Part shown: one piece after another, positions 1-8,768 of the stretch
Position numbering within the stretch: position 1 is the stretch's first letter
Layout: each line of letters opens with the position of its first letter
DNA from: Sphingobacterium multivorum
GTDB lineage: Bacteria > Bacteroidota > Bacteroidia > Sphingobacteriales > Sphingobacteriaceae
Direction of reading: 5' to 3'
DNA length: 64,000 nucleotides
NCBI RefSeq assembly: GCF_900457465.1
Contig: NZ_UAUU01000011.1
Span: 1,488,001 to 1,552,000, forward strand
Notes under the pieces: generated by a model
Told to the model about the DNA's origin: nothing
Database searches by the model: none
What the model saw: only the letters and a program-made list of their open reading frames with translations
Translations under genes and position numbers: made by a program

Positions 1-414
1 ACTGGAATCACGTTTAAGCAAATTTAACTGAGATGTATGCAGTGTATGAAATCAAAAAAGTGAGTTCGTATCGAAATTGTTATACTTTTTGAGACGAAAG
101 AATATGGTATAAAAGTACCGTTTTTAGGGACTGCAGTTTAACCGAAAAGAGTACATCATGCTGTTTTAAATCAATCTTTTGAGCAAGTGGGAATATAGTA
201 TCCAGAAAATCTTGCAAGAGCAAAGGGTAATATTGTTTATGTTTCTGTTAATCCAGTTTTAGTATAATCCAGTGTTGTTATCTAATTTTATCCTACTCGA
301 AACTAGCACATTTATCGGATAGTTTCGGCTCCACTTAACGAAAAAAACAATCATTATTTATTTCGTTGTAGTGCGTAAACCTAAAATGTTATAGAGTAGA
401 TATATCCCAATGCT
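1..414. other. upstream region, no intact gene; possible decayed ORF
   Basis: No intact gene is visible in this stretch. On the + strand, frame 1, positions 91-267 read as a fairly protein-like stretch (for example GIKVPFLGTAV and ARAKGNIVYVSVNPVLV) broken by stop codons at 136 and 196 and ended by a stop at 265. This could be the decayed tail of a gene entering from the left or chance; I recognise no family. No clear TAnnTTTG promoter for the gene starting at 415 was found. Confidence 0.2.
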
Positions 415-3170
415 ATGAGAAAAAAGATTGTGGTGCTAACATTATTGGCGCTTGTGCTTATTGGTACGAGCATTTTGACCTTTGGAAAGAAAGAGCCAAT
501 TGATTTTAGCGCTGATGTTAAACCGATATTGAATAAACATTGTATCACATGCCATGGTGGGGTTAAAAAAAATGGCGGACTAAGTTTTCTTTTTGAAAAT
601 GAGGCTTTCGCCAAAGCCGAGTCTGGCAAACCAGCAATTATTCGTGGCGATGGCGAACATAGTGAATTGGTAAAGAGACTGATTTCCGATGACCCTGAAT
701 TGCGTATGCCTTACAATGCCCCTAAACTGAACGATGATGAAATTGATATACTCAAAAGATGGATCGATGAAGGTGCCAAATGGGGAGAGCATTGGGCATA
801 TACAACGCCCAAGGAGACTGAGGTACCTAAACCTTTTCATTGCTCAGTATATTTGGTGTTAAGCCTAAAGGGGTGAACAATACGATTGATTTTTTTGTTT
901 TGGATAAGATGAAGGAGAAGAAATTATCCTTTGCTGATGAGGCCGATAAAGCACTGTTGCTACGGAGAGTGTATTTAGATCTGATTGGTATTCCACCAAC
1001 GTTGGCAGAAATTCAAGTCTTTGAAGCAGATCAGCGTGATGATGCTTATACCTTGCGTGTAGATAGTTTGCTGGCGTCGCAGAAATATGGCGAAAAGTGG
1101 GCGAGTTGGTGGTTGGATATGGCGCGATATGCAGATACGAAGGGTTACGAGAAGGATGGTTCGCGCACGATATGGTCCTATCGGGATTGGGTCATTAAGG
1201 CCTTGAACAAGGATATGCCTTATGATGAATTTACGATTGAACAGCTCGCTGGGGATTTGCTCCCGGAGCCAACCAAGGATCAACTTATCGCAACCGCCTT
1301 CCATCGCAATACCATGAATAATGATGAAGGGGGGACCGATAGTGAGGAATTTCGGATGGCTGCGGTTTTGGATCGCTTAAATACAACCTATCAAGTATGG
1401 TTGAGTACAACCTTCGAATGCGTGCAATGCCATAGTCATACTTATGATCCCTTTAAATTTGAAGAGTATTATAAATCGTTAGCTTTTTTTAACAACACCA
1501 GAGATGAAGACACCCAAGGTGATCATCCTAAACTTCGTTTTTATACGGCACAAGATGAAAAGCGAATTGACAGTATAAAAAGGTGGTTGTCGACGACAGG
1601 AAATACAAGCTTGGTAAAATCAACAGATCTATTCCTTCACACTCTTGAACCCAAAATACATGCGCATTACAGCGATCAAATAGTAGATGGTGCGCTTTAT
1701 GATACGAAATGGTTGGGGGTTAGAACTGGAGGATCGGCTCGGTTAAGGGCAATAAACTTGGATAATAAACAGCAATTTTTTATGAATTTCTGGACAGGCG
1801 CGGTAGATGGAAAATTAGAAATTCACGTGGATAAACCTACAGGACCAATTCTCGCCGTTATTGATTTGCCGAGTACAAATGGAAGACAGGTTATTCAGTC
1901 TCCCATACTCCCGACTCGCGGTGTACATGACTTATATCTGGTTTTCAAAAATCCATCTGTGGCGCATGGGCAGCCGATCTGCATGATTGAATGGTTTGCA
2001 TTTCGTGAGAACTTTCCACATGAAAAGTCACTGGATAATATGAATTTTCAAAAGACTTTTCTCCAGTTGGTCAACATGCAACCCGAAGGTGTGCCAATCA
2101 TGATTGAAAATCCCAAAGACATGCATCGTAAAACAAATGTATTTATACGTGGTAACCGTCTGTATCTGGGGGCGGAAGTACAGCCTACAGTTCCGGCTTC
2201 ACTGAATAGTTTCCCGAAAGGCGCTCCGCGCAACCGTCTGGGGTTTGCGCAGTGGATTGTCAGTAAGGAAAACCCCTTGACAGCACGAACCTTAGTTAAT
2301 CGCGTATGGGCACAGCTATTTGGCCGGGGCCTAGTTGAACCATTGGGAGATATGGGCACTCAGAGTATCCCGCCAATTCACCGAGAGTTATTGGATTACC
2401 TTGCCCTAGATCTGATGAATAACAAAAAGTGGAGCGTTAAAAAACTGATCCGCGAGATTGTCTTATCCGGAACGTATAAGCAGTCCTCTAGCTTGAACAA
2501 TTCCAATTTTGAGAAGGATCCACAGAATTATTATTTGGCAAGGGGACCTCGGTTTAGATTATCTGCCGAACAGATTCGTGACCAAGCTTTAGCTGTAAGT
2601 GGATTGCTCAGCAACAAAATGTATGGACCAAGTGTAATGCCCTACCAACCTGATGGGGTATGGATGACTGTATATAGCGGTGAGTCCTGGGTGAAAAGTG
2701 CTGGAGAAGATCAATACCGAAGGGGCATCTATACGTTTTTAAAGCGTACGAGTCCTTATCCGTCTTTTGTTTCTTTTGATGCTTCTAGCAGGGAGGTTTG
2801 TTTGGTCGACCGTATTCGCACCAATACACCGCTGCAAGCGCTTGCCACATTAAATGATCCTGTTTATCTCGAAGCGGCTAAACATCTGGGGGCTATTATG
2901 GAGAAAGAGGGAAATGGAAACCTTCGGAATGGTATTCGTTTCGGTTATAGACGTGCCATGTTGAAGGATGCCGATGAAAAGAAACTCAAGGAACTGGAAC
3001 ATCTTTATCAAAAGGCATTGGTTGATTTCAGCAAAAAACCTGATTCAGCAGCCAAATTTTTGAATGAGGATTTAGCAAAAAGTAATGTAAAGGTCCTGCC
3101 TTCAAAAGCTGCCTACATGCTTGTTGCGAATGCAGTGTTGAATTTGGACGAATTTTTAACGAAATCATAA
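415..3170 (+). CDS. PSCyt1 / DUF1549 / CBM6-like / DUF1553 protein, frameshifted
   Basis: This is a large Planctomycete-type exported protein of about 918 residues. The first reading frame (415-876) has an N-terminal signal anchor and a PSCyt1 cytochrome-like domain with the heme motif CITCH. The second frame (from about 840 to 3170) carries the DUF1549/PSCyt2 region (WWLDMARYADTKGYEKDG, then a second heme-type motif CVQCH), a jelly-roll segment resembling CBM6 (GVHDLYLVFKN, then IEWFAF) and the DUF1553/PSD1 region (NPLTARTLVNRVW to NTPLQALATLNDP). The frames join if one T is restored in the run at 834-837, giving PKPFSLLSIFGVKPKG. Family function is unproven; a role in periplasmic redox or polysaccharide chemistry is suspected from the heme and CBM parts. 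It heads a cluster with the next three genes. Confidence 0.85.
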
Positions 3171-3344
3171 ATATTGAAATGATAAATATGGACCGAAACT
3201 TCTGAATAAGGACTATCGTATGAAAACGAAGTCTTTTATTGAGAAGGTTAGACCTATAAAATAGTAAGAATATAAACCGAAATGAGCTAAAGCTGCGCAC
3301 TAAAATTTTAGAGACACAGCCCGTTCATACGTAATGATAGTCAG

Positions 3345-4844
3345 ATGAAAGACCTAAATAAGCTAATAAAAGAAGCGCAACAATTTGAATTGCAGGCTGT
3401 CACCAGAAGACATTTTCTAAAAGATTGTGTGGCCGGTATCGGCGGTATTGCTTTGGGGAGTTTGTTAACGAGTTGTAACGGATGGGGACGGTCAAAATCA
3501 GCAGAAAAGTTGGATCTGAATGCACTCAATCCACTTGTGCCCAAGCCACCTCATTTCCCAGGTAAGGCTAAAAGTGTCATTTACCTGCATATGGCTGGCG
3601 CTCCATCACAATTGGAGTTATTTGATTACAAGCCTGCCTTGCAGAAATTACATAATCAACCTTGTCCGGAGTCCTTGCTTGCAGGAAAGAAATTTGCTTT
3701 TATTCGTGGGATTCCAAAAATGCTGGGACCACAGGCTACTTTTAAACAGTATGGAGCAAGTGGGGCTTGGGTATCAGATCATTTGCCTCATTTTAGTAAA
3801 GTCGTTGATGAAGTGAGTTTTCTGAAGGCTGTGCATACCGATCAGTTCAATCACGGCCCGGCCCAATTGTTTATGCATACAGGAAGTGCCCGTCTCGGTC
3901 GCCCTAGCATTGGTTCATGGGTAACTTATGGTCTGGGATCTGAAAATAGCAATTTACCCGGTTTTGTTGTGTTAACATCGGGAGGTAAAACGCCTGATGC
4001 TGGTAAAAGTGTCTGGGGAAGTGGATTTTTACCATCGGTATACCAAGGCGTTCAATGTCGTTCAAAGGGTGATCCCGTATTGTACATTGCCGATCCTGAA
4101 GGAATGGGAAGGGGTATGAAGCGTGATTTGATTGATGCCATAAATAGCGTCAACAAAACAGAGTATGATACCTTTAAAGACCCCGAAACCTTGTCGCGGA
4201 TCGCACAATATGAGATGGCTTATAAAATGCAGGTAACCGTACCTGAAGTGATGGACATCAATAATGAACCGGCTTATATTCACGAATTGTACGGAACAGA
4301 GCCTGGTAAGGAATCGTTCGCCAATAATTGTCTATTGGCTCGGAAACTCGTAGAACAAGGGGTACGATTCGTTCAGTTATTTGATTGGGGCTGGGACAGT
4401 CACGGTACTAATCCAGCAGATTCGATTGATCTCGGTTTTAGAAATAAATGCCGAGAGATTGATCGACCTATGACCGCATTGATTATGGATCTAAAGCAAC
4501 GTGGTTTGCTGGAAGAAACACTGGTGGTGTGGGGCGGGGAATTTGGGCGCACACCGATGCAAGAAAATAGGGACAACAGCGACATGCCATTCCTGGGACG
4601 TGATCATCATACCGATGCCTATACCATCTGGATGGCAGGTGGAGGAGTTCGTAATGGTATAAGTTACGGTCAGACCGATGATATCGGGTTCGCCGGGGTA
4701 GAAGGGCGTAGTTCTGTACACGATGTCCATGCGACCATGCTTCATCTTTTGGGTTTTGATCATGAGAAATTTACATACGATTTTCAGGGAAGGCCATTCC
4801 GATTGACAGATGTGGAGGGTGAACTAATTCAAGCTATAATTTAA
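3345..4844 (+). CDS. DUF1501 family protein, Tat-exported
   Basis: This 499-residue protein belongs to the DUF1501 family, whose fold is related to sulfatases and alkaline phosphatases. A twin-arginine signal (RRHFLKD at residues 21-27, followed by a hydrophobic stretch ending at LLTSC) implies folded export. Conserved stretches seen include HMAGAPSQLELFDYKP near residue 80, FNHGPAQLFMHTG, DWGWDSHG and the metal-type motif GGEFGRTP. DUF1501 genes usually pair with DUF1549/DUF1553 genes, as here, so the two products probably act together outside the cytoplasm. The reaction is not known. The 174-bp gap to the upstream gene holds no recognisable gene. Confidence 0.88.
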   Translation: MKDLNKLIKEAQQFELQAVTRRHFLKDCVAGIGGIALGSLLTSCNGWGRSKSAEKLDLNALNPLVPKPPHFPGKAKSVIYLHMAGAPSQLELFDYKPALQKLHNQPCPESLLAGKKFAFIRGIPKMLGPQATFKQYGASGAWVSDHLPHFSKVVDEVSFLKAVHTDQFNHGPAQLFMHTGSARLGRPSIGSWVTYGLGSENSNLPGFVVLTSGGKTPDAGKSVWGSGFLPSVYQGVQCRSKGDPVLYIADPEGMGRGMKRDLIDAINSVNKTEYDTFKDPETLSRIAQYEMAYKMQVTVPEVMDINNEPAYIHELYGTEPGKESFANNCLLARKLVEQGVRFVQLFDWGWDSHGTNPADSIDLGFRNKCREIDRPMTALIMDLKQRGLLEETLVVWGGEFGRTPMQENRDNSDMPFLGRDHHTDAYTIWMAGGGVRNGISYGQTDDIGFAGVEGRSSVHDVHATMLHLLGFDHEKFTYDFQGRPFRLTDVEGELIQAII

Positions 4845-4848
4845 AAAA

Positions 4849-5721
4849 ATGAAACAATTTCTAGTATTAATTTTATTTATGAGCAGTTTTCTATCCATGA
4901 CTGCCCAGCAGTTGCACATTAAATATTATTGCACCAATTGGGGAAATAGTGATTCCTGGGATACGTTCTGTCTCCGTGTGAAAAATGCAGGTTACGATGG
5001 TGTTGAATCTTGGTTACCTGGTAGTCCCAAAGAGCGCAAAGAGATGATCGATGCATTACATAAACATGGATTGAGTTTAGGGTTACTTTCAGGGGGATCT
5101 GGTGGAACTTATGAGGAATATAAAGAAAGTTTTAAGCGTAATTTGGATGAAGCAGCACAGCTGAAACCCGATTATATTAATTGCCATACAGGTAAAGATT
5201 ATTACTCGTTTGAACAGAACAAAACATTGATTGAGCTTGCTGATGCAGCTAAAAATAAGTACCATATCCCCGTTTATCATGAGACTCATCGCGGAAGATT
5301 TAGTTTTGCAGCCCATGTAACAAAAGAATATTTAGAGAAGATTCCGACGTTACAACTTGCGTTGGATATTTCGCATTGGTGCAATGTACACGAATCAATG
5401 CTTTCTGATCAGACCGAGGCCGTAACAAAGGCACTGTCCAGAACTGAGCACATTCATGCACGCATTGGGCATCCCGAAGGACCACAAGTCAACGACCCCG
5501 CCGCTCCTGAATGGAAGAGTATTGTTGCACAACATTTGGCCTGGTGGGATAAAGTTGTTGCTAAACACAAGGAAAACGGGATGAAGTTATTAACCATAAC
5601 AACCGAGTTTGGCCCAGCGGGTTATTTACCCACATTGCCATTTACACAACAACCGGTGGCCGATCAGTGGTCAATCAATGTCTATATGTTGCATTTACTC
5701 AAAGACAGATATAAAGAATGA
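4849..5721 (+). CDS. exported TIM-barrel sugar phosphate isomerase/epimerase-like protein
   Basis: The 290-residue product starts with a signal peptide ending near TAQQ and continues as a xylose-isomerase-like TIM barrel. Typical pieces are GYDGVESWLP, DYINCHTGKDYY, VYHETHRGR and LALDISHWC, with the Glu, His and Asp residues that normally bind the divalent metal in this superfamily. The gene starts four bases after the DUF1501 stop and its last four bases overlap the next start, so the three are surely co-transcribed. The substrate is unknown; family members act on sugars or inositols. Periplasmic location is inferred from the signal peptide. Confidence 0.85.
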   Translation: MKQFLVLILFMSSFLSMTAQQLHIKYYCTNWGNSDSWDTFCLRVKNAGYDGVESWLPGSPKERKEMIDALHKHGLSLGLLSGGSGGTYEEYKESFKRNLDEAAQLKPDYINCHTGKDYYSFEQNKTLIELADAAKNKYHIPVYHETHRGRFSFAAHVTKEYLEKIPTLQLALDISHWCNVHESMLSDQTEAVTKALSRTEHIHARIGHPEGPQVNDPAAPEWKSIVAQHLAWWDKVVAKHKENGMKLLTITTEFGPAGYLPTLPFTQQPVADQWSINVYMLHLLKDRYKE

Positions 5722-7130
5722 TGGTTTTCTTTGATGAATTATTGGGCTTTTCGGGACGATTTCATCCTCTTTTGGTCCACCTACCGATCGGCATATTGTT
5801 GTTGGCTTTTGTTATGGCAATTATTGCGCAGTTTAAAGGCGGAGCTATGTATTTGCCTGCTATTAAGCTCTCCTTATTCCTAGGGACCATAGCTGCCATA
5901 GTGGCTGCTTTATCGGGTTATCTGCTTTCACGAAATGGAGGTTATGAGGAGGATGTACTGAGCTATCACAAGTGGTTAGGAATTGTCGTGGCGTTGAGCA
6001 GCTTATTATTGTGGTTTCTCTATCGTAAAGAATCTTCTGCTGCATTTCGCTTTTGGCTTTTTTTTCTCGTAGTAATCATGATTGGGGTCACTGGACACTA
6101 TGGTGGAACATTGACGCATGGAAAGGGCTACTTTGTCGAAGCTATGCCAGTGGCACTAAAAAAGCTGTTTAAAACGGAAGAAGACAAAGAGGAGGTTCTT
6201 ATCGTTCAAAATGCACAGGAAGCAGATGCCTATAATGGAATTATTCAACCTATTCTTAAACAGCGTTGTCAAAGCTGCCATGGGAAAAAAAAGCAGGAAG
6301 GGGGGCTGGCATTGGATACAAAAGAGAATTTGTTAAAAGGAGGAGAGAATGGCACAGTACTGCATGCAAGCGATTCGAAAAAGAGTGAATTATATGCCAG
6401 GTTGGTATTACCTGAGGGACATAAGAAGCGAATGCCACCTAAAGGTCGTACGCCGATAACTCCTGATCAGATCAGACTGATTGCCTGGTGGATAGATCAA
6501 GAAGCCAATTTTGATAAAAAAGTGCGTGAAATACCACAAACGGAGGAAATCGCTCATTTGTTGAAAAAATTGGAAACAGGGGAAAAAGACACTCCATCGG
6601 TATTATATGCAGATTTACCTGCAGCGCCAGCTTTGCCAAAAGATAAAATCGATGCTTGGCAGGCTAAGGGTATTAAGATCATCCAAGTTGCAAAAGATAA
6701 TAACTTTGTGTTGGTTAATGCCATTAATTATCCTCAATTTAATGATAAGGACCTACAGGAATTATTAAGTATTAAGGATAATATTGTACAGCTGAAATTA
6801 GGAAATACAGCTGTTACAGATCTTGCTTTCTCAATATTTTCGGCAATGCCGAGTCTTTCCCGCCTACATCTAGAAAATACAGAAATTTCCGATACCGGAT
6901 TGAGCCAGTTGAAAGGTCTGTCAAAATTAACGTATTTAAATCTGACGGGAACAAAAGTTACCTCAAAAGGTCTGTCAAAACTGAAGGACCTTCCGAGTTT
7001 AAAAAACGTCTATCTCTATAAAACCGCAAATCAGGAAGTCGCTACGATAAAGCAGTTGAACGCTAAGATTAAGGCAGATACCGGTAATTATAGTTTGCCT
7101 TTTATTGAAACCGATACAATCAGGTTTTGA
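5718..7130 (+). CDS. DUF2231 membrane domain - cytochrome c domain - LRR protein
   Basis: This 470-residue protein has a DUF2231-like membrane part (residues 1-140, about four transmembrane helices, starting FHPLLVHLPIGILLL), then a PSCyt1-type heme domain (RCQSCHGKKKQEGGL near residue 180, and RMPPKGR as a likely distal part), then a C-terminal run of leucine-rich repeats (about residues 345-445, for example LSRLHLENTEISDTGLSQL). The layout suggests a membrane-anchored periplasmic cytochrome that docks to a partner through the repeats. It overlaps the upstream isomerase gene by four bases and ends the cluster. Its role is inferred only from context. Confidence 0.87.
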   Translation: MMVFFDELLGFSGRFHPLLVHLPIGILLLAFVMAIIAQFKGGAMYLPAIKLSLFLGTIAAIVAALSGYLLSRNGGYEEDVLSYHKWLGIVVALSSLLLWFLYRKESSAAFRFWLFFLVVIMIGVTGHYGGTLTHGKGYFVEAMPVALKKLFKTEEDKEEVLIVQNAQEADAYNGIIQPILKQRCQSCHGKKKQEGGLALDTKENLLKGGENGTVLHASDSKKSELYARLVLPEGHKKRMPPKGRTPITPDQIRLIAWWIDQEANFDKKVREIPQTEEIAHLLKKLETGEKDTPSVLYADLPAAPALPKDKIDAWQAKGIKIIQVAKDNNFVLVNAINYPQFNDKDLQELLSIKDNIVQLKLGNTAVTDLAFSIFSAMPSLSRLHLENTEISDTGLSQLKGLSKLTYLNLTGTKVTSKGLSKLKDLPSLKNVYLYKTANQEVATIKQLNAKIKADTGNYSLPFIETDTIRF

Positions 7131-7311
7131 GCTGTTGTTGGAATTGCTGGCTATACGCTGGAAATCCGCAATCCGAATGAAATATTATTGTATAATTTAA
7201 CGATTGGGGCGACATGGACAAGTAATTTAAGGAAAATAAACAGGATTTTTTAGCAGATGTGAAGCGAATGTATAAGGGGAATGAGACAAAATGCGCTAGA
7301 GTAGGATAGGA

Positions 7312-7364
7312 GGAATAGGAATAGGAATAGGAATAGGAATAGGAATAGGAATAGGAATAGGAAT
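7312..7364. repeat. GGAATA hexanucleotide tandem repeat
   Basis: Eight complete GGAATA units and a five-base partial unit lie head to tail without mismatch between the end of the DUF2231 gene and the terminator. A YSYSYS-coding shadow frame on the minus strand is a by-product of the repeat. Such arrays expand and contract by slipped-strand mispairing. The rest of the 309-bp gap 7131-7439 shows no gene. Confidence 0.97.
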
Positions 7365-7385
7365 GCGGAGGTGACGATTTCAAAT

Positions 7386-7420
7386 AAAAGAGCAGCAAGG
7401 AATTTCCTGCTGCTCTTTTT
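7386..7420. terminator. bidirectional terminator
   Basis: A perfect 12-bp inverted repeat (AAAAGAGCAGCA and its complement) with a 10-base loop is flanked by A and T runs. It sits between the convergent DUF2231 gene and glycosidase gene and can stop both. Confidence 0.92.
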
Positions 7421-7439
7421 ACATCACGATAAGCTGTTT

Positions 7440-8738
7440 TTATTTCGTGCCAGCACCTTCTAATAACTCGATGGCATCGTAAAGGACACCTGCTTCACCT
7501 CTAAAAGTTCCAGAGCCCTCTGGTTTGTTATCTTTTGTGTACCATTCATAAAATCCTTTGTTTTTGATAACACGGGCAAGCATCGGCTGTATTTGCGCAT
7601 AAGCTTCCTGTTGAAAGCCATTTTTAACAAGCTGCTGAATCATACGACCACCAAACCAAGTCCAGTCCCCACCATTTTGATAACCGTAAGGATACATGCC
7701 TTTGTTCTTAAACGAGCCTGCCGGATAAGTCGGGTACACAGTAAGTCCAATTGTTGCTGCACCAGCATCTTTTACATTTTTAATCATTTTATCCAATGAA
7801 ACTTTTATTTGCTCTTTGCTGAGCAAATTAGCCTCAATAGCAATTGCTGTTCCACCATGATAATAGATTTGATTTTCATCAAAATCAGCCGCAAATGGAG
7901 AGCCTTTGATATAAATATGGGGAATAAACTTTTGGTTCTTTTCGTCCCAAAGGTGTTTCATGGTATTACTTGCTATAGACGCTCTGATTTTTCCCCACTT
8001 TTCTTTTTTCTCAGGGAAAAGATCCATGTAATTGTCAAGCGCGATCAAAAACATTGCATTGTCGTAGATGTCCAAAGCAATATGCGAATTTTCATCCAGG
8101 TGGACACCCCAATCGTGTTCAGGTTGAACGTCACCCCAATCGACTGTAGTTGCGCCCCAAAGTAAACCATAAGTAGCATTATAACGTTTGTCCAATAAAA
8201 ATTGTAAAGCATGCTCCATGCGATCCTTTACAGCCGCATTTCCAATTTTTTCATCGAGAAAAGCCTTATCTTTCGTTGCAACGATATATTTATGTACCGC
8301 TTGGATCAAAGAAGACTCCTGGTCCGTTTCAACTGTATTTTTGTGTGCTGCATAATCAGGAGCTAAGGGACTAGTGATGGTATAATAGTCCGATACGCCA
8401 TTTTTTAAGCTGGATTTTTTGACAAAACCATCGGCAATATTACCATCAGGACCTTGTAGCTTAAAAAACAAAGCTAATTGATCTTTGATCTGTTCATGGG
8501 GATGGACTTTTGTTGCTAAGGTGATAAATGTATTGTAATCTCTAATCCACACCTCACTGTATCCATCCCCCGCATTGAATCCACTTTTAATGACGTTCGT
8601 AGCCATATCTTTGACAAGATTGAAGCTGCTGTCTTTTTGGATGCTATCCTGTAAATTGCTTGTCGAAACCTTACCGCCAGCATTTTGGCAGGACAGTAAT
8701 AGGAGAGACGAAGATAACGCAAAAAATATAGTTCTCAT
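7440..8738 (-). CDS. lipoprotein (alpha/alpha)6-barrel glycosidase-like protein, paralogue 1
   Basis: The 432-residue product has a lipoprotein signal (LLLLSC) and a glycogen-debranching or glucoamylase-like six-hairpin pattern: SEVWIRDYNTF near residue 62, NTVETDQESSLIQ, LLWGATTVDWGDVQPEHDWG, DIYDNAMF, YYHGGTAIAIEA and GYQNGGDWTWFGGRMIQQL. Acidic residues in IRD, WGD and GGDW are candidates for catalysis. It is the third gene of a minus-strand operon after the MFS porter and mannose isomerase. A close paralogue is encoded at 12804-14138. I considered GH125, but the hallmark MWLRDS pattern is absent, so the CAZy family is left open. Its sugar is inferred to be a mannoside from the neighbours. 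Confidence 0.75.
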   Translation of the reverse strand: MRTIFFALSSSLLLLSCQNAGGKVSTSNLQDSIQKDSSFNLVKDMATNVIKSGFNAGDGYSEVWIRDYNTFITLATKVHPHEQIKDQLALFFKLQGPDGNIADGFVKKSSLKNGVSDYYTITSPLAPDYAAHKNTVETDQESSLIQAVHKYIVATKDKAFLDEKIGNAAVKDRMEHALQFLLDKRYNATYGLLWGATTVDWGDVQPEHDWGVHLDENSHIALDIYDNAMFLIALDNYMDLFPEKKEKWGKIRASIASNTMKHLWDEKNQKFIPHIYIKGSPFAADFDENQIYYHGGTAIAIEANLLSKEQIKVSLDKMIKNVKDAGAATIGLTVYPTYPAGSFKNKGMYPYGYQNGGDWTWFGGRMIQQLVKNGFQQEAYAQIQPMLARVIKNKGFYEWYTKDNKPEGSGTFRGEAGVLYDAIELLEGAGTK

Positions 8739-8768
8739 TGTGCTGTTAGTTTATAGTAAATGGTTTGA

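Noticed and set aside
3220..3264. 14-codon ORF between the DUF1553 and DUF1501 genes
   Set aside because: No ribosome site, promoter or recognisable sequence supports it.
7120..7398. Minus-strand ORF with a YSYSYS run
   Set aside because: It is the translation of the GGAATA repeat and overlaps the real gene end and terminator.
7440..8738. GH125 assignment
   Set aside because: The GH125 hallmark MWLRDS motif is missing and the conserved blocks differ.
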